64,000 bases of DNA from Cepaea nemoralis (Eukaryota; Mollusca; Gastropoda; Stylommatophora; Helicidae): positions 1 through 64,000 of the forward strand of contig JACEFZ010005567.1 in assembly GCA_014155875.1 (NCBI GenBank), written 5' to 3'. Shown in pieces: positions 1 through 11,282 of this stretch. Below the pieces are notes generated by a model. That model was not told the DNA's origin. It saw only the letters and a list, made by a program, of their open reading frames with translations, and searched no databases. Position numbers and translations under genes: made by a program. The first letter of the stretch is position 1. The number at the start of each line of letters is the position of its first letter.

Positions 1-283
1 CTCAAGTGAGATAAGGGTCCACTCAAAAAAGGGGGAGGTGGTGGAACCAGCTTGTCTGGGGTAAAAAAAAATAAAAATTAAAAAATTCTCCCAACACAAC
101 CGACACACAGCTCTGGGCCCCCTGGGAACCGTGAGCCCTTCTAAAAAAAAGTTCAAGTTTCTTTGGTGAACATTTCAATTTTTGAATATTAAAAATGATG
201 CATATGTTGGGGGGGGGGGGGGGGCATAAGAATTTTAGAAAGGCTTAGGTGGGGCATAGCACAAAAAACGTTGGGAAACACTG
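1..283. mobile_element. Right end of a non-autonomous hAT-like element
   Basis: The right edge ends in TTGGGAAACACTG, the reverse complement of a CAGTGTTTCCCAA terminus. This fits the CAGNG-type inverted repeats of hAT elements, two more of which occur in this window. The interior is low-complexity with a long G run and no coding capacity. The left end lies outside the window, so the target duplication cannot be checked. Confidence 0.55.
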
Positions 284-1593
284 CTCTAGATACATTGATT
301 CATCTGAGACTGAAAGTAGATTGGTAGGTGTCAGGGCGTATACCACTCGCCGATGGATTCTATAAACAATATAAAAGAACAGGAAGTAATACAACTTTAC
401 GAAACACAATTCAGGAAAACAAAGGATGCTGTGGAGTTTCAGCAGAAACCACACTCTTGCTGCCATATTCGTGGGAGCCGTCATCATTACACCCCAGACA
501 GGTCCATTGGCTCTCCGATTTCCGTCTGAACATCTCCGCCAGCGTATATCGACTGACCGCACCAGCTCTGTACTGGCTAATCAAATGTCCCGCTTTCTTG
601 ACAAAATGTTCCCCGCTTCACTCACAGCTTTCTCATTCTGCAGTCACATGGAAACAGATTCCAAAACGCCATTAAAGTCAGTTGTTCGTCAATGTTGATG
701 ATATCTGATCCATCCATTGCTCTTCCTACCTCGATTACCACATCCGCCAACCAAGTTCTCTTCACGCCTGAGTGTCCCTGTACATAGATGAAAGATAGTT
801 TGACCAATTCATCTGTGATATGCTCAGTTGACTCAGTGTGTCGAGAGACCGTGTCTCAAGTCTTAAGCATGTTCATTGAGTTGCTCACTATGCATGGAAT
901 CAGTTATCAGTTATCAGTTGGGGTATCTTCGTTGCACTCCGGACATGTCCATAGGTGCTCAGATCCTCCCCCCCAGCATATGCATATGCATGGAATGTGA
1001 ACACTAATGGCTCAGCGAGCCAGTTCAAGGCATTGGATACAACTGTTGTATTGTTTCCATTGTAAGGCTGCATGTTGTCACTGCAAAGACACCAATTGCT
1101 TCCTTGATAACTCTGCAGCTTGGCTTAAGCATTAGTCACCGCAAGGTACAAGAGGAGCATGATGAGATGAGATAAGTTTTCATCTTGTCTGCCTATTGTC
1201 CATTTCACATGATTTCGGATCATTTTCCTGTACGTACGAACAGACAGTGACATAAAAACGTGACCGCGCATGGAACACGAAACGAAAGCTTCAAGTTGAC
1301 AAAATCGTACATTATGTTATGTAGTCATTGGCTGGATCATTTATTCAAACTCGTAAGTAAACAACACCACAGCACATAATTAAATATAACATTAACTTTC
1401 ATTGCATTTGCTGAACATATTTATCAACCCACCTGAAACTTTTCTCCGACATTGTATTTTTTTTTTGTATTGCACCTTTTAATACAATTAACAATTCATT
1501 GCTAAACTGAAACTAACTAAAAATACTAAAATATTTAATTATAAATAATTGCTAAATAACTTATTAAACTAAATAGCTGAAACGGTTATATAA

Positions 1594-1596
<3 letters not shown>
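284..1596. other. Intergenic, nothing recognised
   Basis: Only short open frames without domain-like content are present. The 3' half is AT-rich. No RNA gene or intact mobile element was identified. Confidence 0.5.

Positions 1597-1661
<65 letters not shown>
1597..1661. repeat. (TA)n microsatellite
   Basis: Uninterrupted TA dinucleotide run. It sits directly beside the SINE remnant at 1670-1895. Confidence 0.95.
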
Positions 1662-1667
<6 letters not shown>

Positions 1668-1669
1668 TG

Positions 1670-1895
1670 TGTATCCCTTATGGGACGTTGCAGTCAACAC
1701 CAGCATTTTTCAGCTGCTGTTGATGTACTAGGCAAGTGTTACGTTCAGTAGTTTGCCATTGCCTTTTGAACGACCGGCTCCCATACCAGCACGTATAACA
1801 CAACGCGACATGGTCTGCTGCACAAATCGGCCGCAGCTGAGCTTCAAACGCCTGGTACCCGGCTCACAAACCGCGTTCACAAGCCTTTAGCCACG
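1670..1895 (-). mobile_element. SINE family B copy
   Basis: On the - strand this matches a dispersed repeat seen about ten times in the window. Shared landmarks are GGACGTTGCAGTCAA near the 3' end and ACGTTCAGTAGTTTGCCATTG in the middle, both given here in + strand orientation. The 5' part is diverged. Flanked on both sides by TA arrays. Confidence 0.6.
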
Positions 1896-1899
1896 GAGC

Positions 1900-1902
<3 letters not shown>

Positions 1903-1974
<72 letters not shown>
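1903..1974. repeat. (TA)n microsatellite
   Basis: About 36 TA dinucleotides in a row. Read on the - strand it produces a spurious (IY)n peptide. Confidence 0.95.
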
Positions 1975-1977
<3 letters not shown>

Positions 1978-2374
1978 CTGAAGCAGTTTCCTGCTGGGTT
2001 TTGGGAAATGATAGTGACATCACATTTGTAGACCTGAGATCAAGCAGGAATAGATATCCAATCAATGATGAGCCCAGCTGCCAAGACCTGTGATCTGAGT
2101 TCACTCCCCAGCAGAAGTAGGATTATGTTTTTAGCCGCAACAATCCTGGTGTTGACTGAGACGCATAAAAATGGAAACAAGGTAATTGTCCAAAATTGAC
2201 TGGCAAAAACAGGCGGCTAGGAAAGGAACTGGCCACTGTACCACATACGTCATAGCTTGGAATTGTGATGGCCTAGTACTTCACACTATACCAACATACA
2301 TCACAGCCTGGGATTGTGACAGTCTAGTACTTCATTGCAGTATCTAGTATTAGACCACCTTTTCTTTATATATG

Positions 2375-3412
2375 CAAACTCACTCACACACATACACACA
2401 TCCCACCCACACATACACATCTCACCCACACATACACATCTCACCCACACATACACATCTCACCCACACACACATACACATCTCACCCACACACACATCT
2501 CACACACACACACACACACACACACAACATCACACCCAACCACACACATGCCACCCATACACATCCAACCCACACACACACACATCCCAACCTACACACC
2601 CCACCCCCACCCCCCCCCCCCCCCCCCCCACCAAAACACATCCCACCCACACACACACCCACATTCAATCCACACACACATCCCATCCACCCACATTCCA
2701 CCCACCCACACACATCCCACCTACACATCCCACCTACACACATCCAACCCACACATATCACCCACCTACAAACATCCCGCCCACACACACACACACACAC
2801 ATATCACCCACCCACACACATCCCACCCACACACAACGCACCCACACACATCCTGCCCACACACATCCCACCCACCCACACAATCCCACCCACACACATC
2901 CCACCCACATGCACACATCCCACCTACCCACCAACATCTAACCCACACATATCCCACCCACTCACATGCATCCCACCTCCACACATCCCACCCACCCACA
3001 CACATCCCACCCACACACACACACATCCCAGACATCAAAACACCCACACACATCTCACCCATATGCACACACATCCCACCCACCCACACACATACAAACC
3101 ACACTCATCCCACTCACCCACTCACATCCTACCGACACACATCCAACCCACCCACATCCCACCCACACATTCCGCCCACACACACCCTACCCACCCCACA
3201 CACCCACACACCCCACCCACCCACATACATCCCACCCCCACACACACACATCCTACCCACACACCCACATCCCAATCCACCACCCACATCCATCCACCCA
3301 CCCACACACATCCCACCCACCCACACACATCCCACCCACTCACACACACCCACCCACACACATCCCACCCACTCACAAAATATCACCCACATCCCACCCA
3401 CACACACACAGA
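2375..3412. repeat. C-rich ACACATCCCACCC minisatellite
   Basis: About 1 kb of degenerate repeats built from CCCACCC and CACACA/CACACAT blocks, with a pure C run near 2610-2628. The + strand is almost free of G and the - strand is G-rich. All long open frames here (TH/HP-rich on +, CVG-rich on -) are artefacts of composition, since they occur in several frames and on both strands. The closely spaced GGGTGGG units on the - strand could form G-quadruplexes. Confidence 0.9.
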
Positions 3413-3639
3413 ACAAACGTTCTCAAGTTAAAAGAGGTGTGGACAAACAAGAACACTATGTGCGAAGCCTAAGAAAATTAATAAACCACAGAACTGGTAT
3501 TGTGAGCTGCTACACGCTGTGGGATTTACTATGGGGGGGGGGGGATCCAAGCACTTATGTACTGAATGGTTCAATAAGCAATGAGGATGATCTGTCAACT
3601 AACTAACACCTTTTAATCAGTGGTTTCTGACAACTAGTT

Positions 3640-3990
3640 CGATGATGTATTGAGATCCATCTATCATCCATCATGTGCCATGCCAGTAAGCGTGGGCGGT
3701 CATGTTTTGCCATCTCACTCGATCACCAGAGTCGTGGATCAGCTCAGTGTTTCTGTCTCGACCATGCCACAAGGCCAAGCCATCCAGGTATTTGCTTATA
3801 GGTCTTCCTCTTGGTCTGTTCCCTTCGATCTTACCAGTTGTCACAAAGTTCTCCAATTCATTTCTTCTCATAACGTGCCCAAAAAATTTTGACTGCCTGC
3901 GTCTAATATCTCTAATCAGTTTACGATCTTCATTTGTTTCTTGAAAGACTTGTTCATTGGTCTTTCTGGCTGAAAGTATTGAGATAGTTA
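3640..3990 (-). mobile_element. LINE fragment, 3' end of RT ORF (family 1)
   Basis: The - strand translation from 3871 to 3671 carries the motif string typical of the extreme C-terminus of LINE reverse transcriptase ORFs: FxGHVMRR, a central VTTGKIEG, then RPRGRP and a final VRWQNM...YWHGT. Homologous pieces lie at 5943-6130, 7085-7590, 25545-25905, 45525-45960, 52655-52760 and 55995-56235. 5'-truncated and dead. Confidence 0.75.
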
Positions 3991-4164
3991 ATGGAAATTA
4001 AGAAAGAAGATATTGTGAAAATATATAACGTGATAAAGGTCATGATCATCTCCACTTCCGCCCTCTCTTTCTTCTCCTTCTTTCCCTTCCCCTTCTTTTG
4101 TTATTATTAGTAATATTTAATATTGTTATTATTAGTAGTATTTAATATTGTTGTTATAAGTAAT

Positions 4165-4395
4165 ATGAGGAGCGGCTGGCCCAGTGGCTAAGAATGCTGG
4201 GTTCTTCTTCGGGAGACCTGGGTTTAAATCCTCTGTAAGGTGTGGATTTTTTTTCTGTCGGGGGCAAAAAGAAAACCAAAACCTGCAAAGTTTGTGGCAA
4301 CTGCACTAGCCAGGCGGCCTTAATTCCTCAGACTGAAGACCCTCTTGCCCTACACTGCAAGGAATTATGGGCAGTAGATGACAGATGTAAGTAAT
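4165..4395 (+). mobile_element. tRNA-derived SINE
   Basis: The head resembles a tRNA: an A-box-like stretch (GGCCCAGTGGCTAAGAATGC) and a B-box-like GGGTTTAAATCCT about 35 bases later. An unrelated body of about 150 bases follows, ending near a short GTAATATTGTTGTTATTAG duplication of the upstream flank. That flanking repeat supports retroposition. Confidence 0.6.
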
Positions 4396-4474
4396 ATTGT
4401 TGTTATTAGTCACATGTGATGATACAAATGATGTTAATATGATTATATTATTTATTCATATTGATTTGTTTCAG

Positions 4475-4607
4475 CCTGTAGCAATGATGAGTCATGTACA
4501 TTTACCAGCAGATTCGCAAATGCCACCACCTCCTCAACCACCACCACTGCCTCTGGCTCCACCAATCATCCGTGTTCAGGAAGCATCGAGAACAGTTCAT
4601 GTGAATG
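4475..4607 (+). CDS. Candidate proline-rich exon, possibly 5' exon of the ASB gene
   Basis: A 133-base open segment is preceded by a good acceptor (TTGATTTGTTTCAG) and followed by a donor-like G|GTGTGTT. It encodes a short disordered peptide with MPPPPQPPPLPLAPP, an SH3-ligand-like polyproline stretch, and then RVQEASRTVHVN. A Met-Met pair early in the segment could be the true start. It ends one base into a codon, and the ankyrin/SOCS exon at 11924 needs exactly one incoming base (G plus AA gives Glu), so the phases match. Membership in that gene is inference; splicing across a 7.3-kb repeat-filled intron is unproven. It could instead be an exon of an unrelated gene or a chance open frame. 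Confidence 0.4.
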
Positions 4608-4720
4608 GTGTGTTATATATTTACATTACACAGATGCCATTTTAACTGTTTGCATATGTAAAATGGCCATGATACCATAGTGGTTAGTACCCCCACATAA
4701 TGGTCCAGCAATTGTACCAG

Positions 4721-5960
4721 ATACTCACTAGCACTCTATGACAATCATCATGTTCCTACTCACTGGCACATAGGACTCTGTGACAATCATGGTCCTACTC
4801 ACTGGCAAATATCACTCTATGACAATCATCATGGTCCTACTCACTGGCACATAGCACTCTATGACAATCTTGGTCCTACTCACTGGCACATAGCTCTCTA
4901 TGACAATCATCATGGCCCTACTCACTGGCACATAGTTCTCTATGACAATCATGGTCCTACTCACTGGCACATAGCTCTCTATGACAATCATCATGGCCCT
5001 ACTCACTGGCACACAGCACTCTATGACAATCATCATGTTCCTACTCACTGGCACATAGCTCTCTATGACAATCATGGTCCTACTCACTGGCACACAGCAC
5101 TCTATGACAATCATCATGGCCCTACTCACTGGCACATAGCTCTCTATGACAATCATGGTCCTACTTACTGGCACACAGCACTCTATGACAATCATCATGG
5201 TCCTACTCACTGGCACATAGCACTCTATGACAATCTTGGTCCTACTCACTGGCACATAGCTCTCTATGACAATCATCATGGCCCTACTCACTGGCACATA
5301 GCTCTCTATGACAATCATGGTCCTACTCACTGGCACATAGCTCTCTATGACAATCATCATGGCCCTACTCACTGGCACACAGCACTCTATGACAATCATC
5401 ATGGCCCTACTCACTGGCACACAGCACTCTATGACAATCATCATGTTCCTACTCACTGGCACATAGCACTCTATGACAATCATCATGTTCCTACTCACTG
5501 GCACATAGCTCTCTATGATAATCATCATGGCCCTACTCATTGGCACACAGCACTCTATGACAATCATCATGTTCCTACTCACTGGCACACAGCACTCTAT
5601 GATAATCATCATGTTCCTACTCACTGGCACTTAGCACTCTATGACAATCATCATGTTCCTACTCACTGGCATATAGCACTCTATGACAATCATCATGTTC
5701 CTACTCACTGGCACATAGCTCTCTATGATAATCATCATGGCCCTTACTCATTGACACACAGCACGCTATCGACAATCATCATGTTCCTACTCACTGGCAC
5801 ACAGCACTTTATGATAATCATTCATGTTCCTACTCACTTGGCACATAGCACTCTATGACAATCATCATGCCTACTCACTGGCACATAGCGCTCTATGACA
5901 ATCATGTTCCTACTCACTGGCACACAGCACTCTATGACAATCATCATGTTCCTGCCAACT
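4721..5960. repeat. 39-42 bp minisatellite, about 30 copies
   Basis: Tandem units share TACTCACTGGCACATAGC, then CTCTATGACAATCAT and a variable CATGG/CATGTT block. Units of 36, 39 and 42 bp keep reading frames open and produce an artefactual 272-residue - strand frame. The distal edge merges into a - strand LINE family-1 3' end (5943-6130); the shared TCATCATGTTCCT...ACTGG suggests the unit came from that LINE terminus plus flanking DNA. Confidence 0.9.
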
Positions 5961-6130
5961 GGTGTCAGCGTTCATGTCTGTCCACAGATCTCAGTCCTTG
6001 GTGTGCTGGATCAGTTCATCTGAAGATGTTCCTCCATGTCACCATCTGTCCATCCAGAATCATTTCTTTCTCTCTGTCTGCACCTGTCTATTTAACCTCT
6101 GATCTTTCCATTTGTCAGGCTGTTTTCTAA
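5943..6130 (-). mobile_element. LINE family-1 3' end
   Basis: The - strand aligns by eye with the 3' ends at 7300-7590 and 25770-25905. Landmarks, in + strand orientation, are CCAACTGGTGTCAGCG, then CAGATCTCAGTCCTTGGTGT and CTGGATCAG. Heavily decayed. Confidence 0.6.
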
Positions 6131-6269
6131 TGCGCACTGGTACCAGAAAATTATTTAGGAGGTTGATAGTGTTTTATTGTGATCATTAGGCTATAAATGC
6201 AATATTTATACCAACATTGGGTTGTCAGTGCCAGACATGGGCACTAACTAAGAACAAGAAAGAAAACTC

Positions 6270-6535
6270 ACTACTTGTGAAATGAGATGCCTGAGAAAAG
6301 CAACGAACAAATAAAGAAAGGACCATATTAGAAACAAGATCTATAAAACAGACAGACTTACCTGGTTCAGCTATCTGTTGAGAGGTAACCTAATGTCGCC
6401 AGTAACAAGAGCATACATGAAAATGGAAACATCAGTAAGCAGGGGAAGATCGCGAAAAAGATGGATCATTGGAGTCATCAACACCTTACAAACCCACAAC
6501 ATGCCAAGCGACGGAGCTTGCTCTAGTTCATAAAC
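6270..6535 (+). mobile_element. LINE RT C-terminal fragment
   Basis: The + strand translation shows IRNKIYKTDRLTWFSYL, then RAYMKMETSVSRGRSRKRWI. This is the DRLxWFGHxxR...GxxRGRxxxRW pattern found after the RT domain in many LINE ORFs. A different subfamily from family 1; 5'-truncated. Confidence 0.6.
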
Positions 6536-7084
6536 CAATCATCAAACAAGAATGCGCCGCATAACAGCATAGAGCAGTGAAGGACACAAGAAAAGAACAA
6601 AGATCCGTAGCTCTCTGTCCCTCTCTCAGCACAAAAACTAGCGAGGCGTACAAGACCAGTACTGGAACTTCACATCTGTGGAGAGGCCTATCAGTATGTA
6701 ACCGGGTCACGATGCGGCGCAGCACGAACAGCTGAGATTAGGTGTTGGATGGCAATGTTTCCTATACAGGTTTGAGGTACTTCACTGTCGACTGACTCCC
6801 AGCCAATACTTAATGAAAAGTCAGGTGACCAGCATCGTACTAATTAGACTCGAGCATCGAGTGGAATTTGGTCAAGATCTAGGCAAAGGACCATATCTTC
6901 AATAGGTGACGATAGCATACAGAACTGGTGTTCTTCATCTTGTTTGCTTTTAAACATGTAAACAGAATCGTCGGGTACCTTGCTAGACAGTTTAGGTGAT
7001 GATGGTCTACCACAATTATTTATAATCTATATTTTCCATCATGCAATAATTCACTATCATTGAATGTCAGAGCTAAAATACTAT

Positions 7085-7590
7085 ATAAGACCTGTTTTGC
7101 TGTATGGCAGTGAAATTAGGAAGAGCTTTGAGTCATAGGAGATCAGGTTGCTGAGATGAATGTTGCAAATACCTTGGACTGCCAGAGTAACTAAGAATGA
7201 TTATCTGGAAGAGAATGTTGAAAATGAAACACATACAACTATAGGAAAGAGACAGGCAACATTCTTTGGTGGTATAATGAAAAGAGAGGCAGTGGAAAAC
7301 ACTGTAACGACTGGAAACATCAGTGGGAGAAGAGACAGAGGCAGACAAAGAAAAACTTATGCTGGAATGACTGGACGGTGACAATGATGGGACATGAGCA
7401 AGTTGATCCAGAACACCAAGGACAGAGATCTGGGAAGTGACGTGAACACCAAGGACAGAGATCTGGGAAGTGACATGAACACCAAGGACAGAGATCTGGG
7501 AAGTGACGTGAACACCAAGGACAGAGATCTGGGAAGTGAATTGAACACCGACACCAGCCGGCAAGGCACATGATGATGAGGAAGATGATA
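7085..7590 (+). mobile_element. LINE family-1 3' fragment
   Basis: Encodes a decayed RT C-terminus: LRxMLQIPWTARVTKNDYLEE, then TTIGKRQATFFGGIMKRE and VTTGNISGRRDRGRQRKTYAG. It ends in a GATGATGA-rich tail after GGCAAGGCACATGATGATG. Its 3' part contains a private 33-bp tandem amplification (7407-7545). Confidence 0.75.
7407..7545. repeat. 33-bp tandem repeat inside a LINE, about 4 copies
   Basis: Four near-identical 33-bp units built on AACACCAAGGACAGAGATCT GGGAAGTGA. In other family-1 copies (25835-25865, 5985-6005) the corresponding segment is single, so the amplification occurred after insertion. Confidence 0.85.
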
Positions 7591-7624
7591 CTTGATAAAT
7601 GTAGCCACTGATTATCTTCAGCTA

Positions 7625-7830
7625 CCTTGCAGACACTGGCTCCATGGCACAGTTCGCAATCCTGCATATCGCGTTGGAAACACAGATGTTGACAATTTGG
7701 CAGCAGACCTTCTGTTGGTTGTTTATGAAATGGTATGGGTGCCGGTCGTTCAGTAAACTTGCCCAGGAATCACGAACAGCCAACAAATGCTGTGGTTGAC
7801 TACTACGTCCTGTAAAGTATGTGCATCTAT
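7625..7830 (+). mobile_element. SINE family B copy
   Basis: Contains the family landmarks in order: AGTTCGCAATCCTGCATATC, GGAAACACAG, TTTGGCAGCAGA, CGGTCGTTCAGTAAAC, and a terminal TGGTTGACTACTACGTCCTG followed by TAAAG. Diverged but nearly full length. Confidence 0.7.
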
Positions 7831-8245
7831 TTTATTTTAACCTTGCAAACCCATTGACTCTTTCAATCTCCGGCAGTTATTTCTTTAACTCCTTCGATCC
7901 CAAGCAGTTGTTAATTTAAGTAATCTGTGATTGGCTCAACAGGCTTGAGCATAGCCATGTGGGACAGAAATGTTCAAGGTGCAGTTAACTGATTCAGTGC
8001 TAAATAAAAAGTTGGTTTGGACCAAACATGGTACATAATCAAATGAACAAATATTATAATGTAAATTCCCATTCACTGAGCATTAAAATTGCGGAAGATA
8101 CCACGAAGCTAAACAGATGGCATAATGACCCTAGTATGGCAATATATCATCCTTCTGTCCAAATGTGAGGTCATATCTGACAATATGTAATCCCTTGGCA
8201 CTGAATCAGTTAAGGTGTAATGGTAGGAGAGAGAAGGAGCTGAGA

Positions 8246-10245
8246 AAAGCATATCATGTATGTCAAAGTAAAGCATATCATGTATGTCAAAGTAAAGCAT
8301 ATCATGTATGTCAAAGTAAAGCATATCATGTATGTCAAAGTAAAGCATATCATGTATGTCAAAGTAAAGCATATCATGTATATCAAAGTAAAGCATATCA
8401 TGTATGTCAAAGTAAAGCATATCATGTATATCAAAGCAAAGCATATCATGTATGTCAAAGTAAAGCATATCATGTATATCAAAGTAAAGCATATCATGTA
8501 TGTCAAAGTAAAGCATATCATGTATATCAAAGTAAAGCATATCATGTATATCAAAGTAAAGCATATCATGTATGTCAAAGTAAAGCATATCATGTATATC
8601 AAAGTAAAGCATATCATGTATATCAAAGCAAAGCATATCATGTATGTCAAAGTAAAGCATATCATGTATGTCAAAGTAAAGCATATCATGTATATCAAAG
8701 TAAAGCATATCATGTATATCAAAGTAAAGCATATCATGTATGTCAAAGTAAAGCATATCATGTATATCAAAGTAATGTATATCATGTATGTCAAAGTAAT
8801 GTATATCATGTATATCAAAGTAATGTATATCATGTATATCAAAGTAAAGCATATCATGTATATCAAAGTAATGTATATCATGTATGTCAAAGCAAAGCAT
8901 ATCATGTATGTCAAAGTAAAGCATATCATGTATATCAAAGTAAAGCATATCATGTATATCAAAGTAAAGCATATCATGTATGTCAAAGTAAAGCATATCA
9001 TGTATATCAAAGTAAAGCATATCATGTATATCAAAGTAAAGCATATCATGTATGTCAAAGTAAAGCATATCATGTATGTCAAAGTAAAGCATATCATGTA
9101 TATCAAAGTAAAGCATATCATGTATGTCAAAGTAAAGCATATCATGTATATCAAAGCAAAGCATATCATGTATGTCAAAGTAAAGCATATCATGTATATC
9201 AAAGTAAAGCATATCATGTATGTCAAAGTAAAGCATATCATGTATATCAAAGTAAAGCATATCATGTATATCAAAGTAAAGTATATCATGTATATCAAAG
9301 TAAAGTATATCATGTATATCAAAGTAAAGCATATCATGTATGTCAAAGTAAAGCATATCATGTATATCAAAGTAAAGTATATCATGTATATCAAAGTAAA
9401 GCATATCATGTATATCAAAGTAAAGCATATCATGTATATCAAAGTAAAGTATATCATGTATATCAAAGTAAAGCATATCATGTATATCAAAGTAAAGCAT
9501 ATCATGTATATCAAAGTAAAGTATATCATGTATATCAAAGTAAAGTATATCATGTATATCAAAGTAAAGCATATCATGTATGTCAAAGTAAAGCATATCA
9601 TGTATATCAAAGTAAAGTATATCATGTATATCAAAGTAAAGCATATCATGTATATCAAAGTAAAGCATATCATGTATATCAAAGTAAAGCATATCATGTA
9701 TGTCAAAGTAAAGTATATCATGTATATCAAAGTAAAGTATATCATGTATATCAAAGTAAAGTATATCATGTATATCAAAGTAAAGCATATCATGTATATC
9801 AAAGTAAAGTATATCATGTATATCAAAGCAAAGCATATCATGTATGTCAAAGTAAAGCATATCATGTATATCAAAGTAATGTATATCATGTATGTCAAAG
9901 TAAAGCATATCATGTATGTCAAAGTAAAGCATATCATGTATATCAAAGTAAAGAATATCATGTATATCAAAGTAAAGTATATCATGTATGTCAAAGTAAA
10001 GTATATCATGTATATCAAAGTAAAGCATATCATGTATGTCAAAGTAAAGCATATCATGTATGTCAAAGTAAAGCATATCATGTATGTCAAAGTAAAGCAT
10101 ATCATGTATATCAAAGTAAAGAATATCATGTATATCAAAGTAAAGTATATCATGTATATCAAAGCAAAGCATATCATGTATGTCAAAGTAAAGCATATCA
10201 TGTATATCAAAGTAAAGCATATCATGTATATCAAAGCAAAGCATA
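8246..10245. repeat. 24-bp satellite array, about 83 copies
   Basis: Two kilobases of uninterrupted 24-bp units with core CATATCATGTATGTCAAA. Variation is confined to a few positions: TATGTC or TATATC, GTAAAG or GCAAAG, and AAGCAT, AAGTAT, AAGAAT or ATGTAT. Because the unit is a multiple of three and lacks stops in most registers, long frames (about 670-740 codons) open simultaneously on both strands. They are not credible proteins. The array lies inside the putative ASB gene intron. Confidence 0.97.
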
Positions 10246-10430
10246 CTGTTGCACGTTTTGAGGCATATTAGGTATATGATTCTAGTCCCACAGTTACGAG
10301 GGTGAGGGTACAAGAAGTGGGTCACATGACAACATATTGAGAATCTTGTTGGTGGTCTACCTTCTGCAAAGGACCTGTTACAATATGATGAATATTTCTT
10401 TTGTCTCGCAAAATATCAATTTATAATTTT

Positions 10431-11241
10431 TATTGTACCAAAGTTCTCATATATTTGTTCCACAGAAGTTTCTAATTCTAATTTTTGTTCTGCAGAAGTT
10501 TCTCATTCTAATTTTTATCTCACAGAAGTTTCTTCCTCTTCTTCTTCTTCTTCTTCTTCTTCTTCTTCTTCTTCTTCTTCTTCTTCTTCTTCTTCTTCTT
10601 CTTCTTCTTCTTCTTCTTCTTCTTCTTCTTCTTCTTCTTCTTCTTTCGTTCGCTTGAAATATGTCTATAACTGCAATGCTGTCCCTTGTATGAATTGAAC
10701 TGTCTTTTTCAGTTCACACAGCGGTCCATAGAGTTTGTCTTCCACTGCCGTCGCTCTAGGCCAGAAGGTTTGCCTAGATATGATATACAGAAGTTTCTAA
10801 TTCTGTTTGTTTTGCAGAAGTTTCTCATTCTAACTGTTATTTCACAGAAGTTTCTCATTCTAATTTTTATGTAACAGAAGATTCTCATTCTAATGTTTGT
10901 TTTATAGAAGTTTCTCATTCTATTGTTTGTTACACAGGAGTTTCTAATTCTGTTTGTTTTGCAGTAGTTTCTCATTCTAATTTTTATTTCACATAAGTTT
11001 CTCATTCTTTTTATCTCACAGAAGTTTCTAATTCTGTTTGGTTTGCAGAAGTTTCTCATTCTAATTTTTATTTCACAGAAGTTTCTCATTCTAATTTTTA
11101 TATAACAGAAGATTCTCATTTTAATGTTCTGCAGAAGATTCTCATTCTAATTGTTATTTCACAAGCAGTTTCTGAATCTGTTTCTTTTATAGAAGTTTCT
11201 CATTCTAATGTTTGTTACACAAAATTTTCTCATTTTAATGT
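10431..11241 (+). repeat. Tandem array of 3' splice-site-like units
   Basis: About 20 degenerate units of 25-32 bp repeat the pattern TTTCACAGAAGTTTCTCATT followed by CTAATTTTTAT. Each holds a branch-point-like TTCTAAT, a T-rich tract and CAG. A final partial pair at 11874-11923 runs straight into the acceptor of the ankyrin/SOCS exon. The array is split by a TTC microsatellite (10532-10644), a non-repeat segment (10646-10780) and a retroposon (11242-11873). It is read here as amplification of that exon's own acceptor. Confidence 0.8.
10532..10644. repeat. (TTC)n microsatellite
   Basis: About 37 TTC repeats. The run begins inside a splice-site-like unit at AAGTTTCTTCC, from which it probably expanded. 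Confidence 0.95.

Positions 11242-11282
<41 letters not shown>

Noticed and set aside
2335..3606. 423-codon His/Thr/Pro-rich frame
   Set aside because: Composition artefact of the CACA/CCCACCC minisatellite; equivalent frames exist in other registers and on the opposite strand.
4812..5630. 272-codon repetitive frame on the - strand
   Set aside because: Array units are multiples of three; the peptide is a translation of the minisatellite.
8109..10325. Very long frames (about 670-740 codons) over the 24-bp array
   Set aside because: They arise on both strands in several registers from one short repeat without stops; no unique domain or start context.
10713..10767. Possible 55-base exon between CTTTTTCAG and GAAG|GTTTGCC
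   Set aside because: Its phase is incompatible with joining 4607 to it in an open frame (a TAG appears), and no domain is recognisable.
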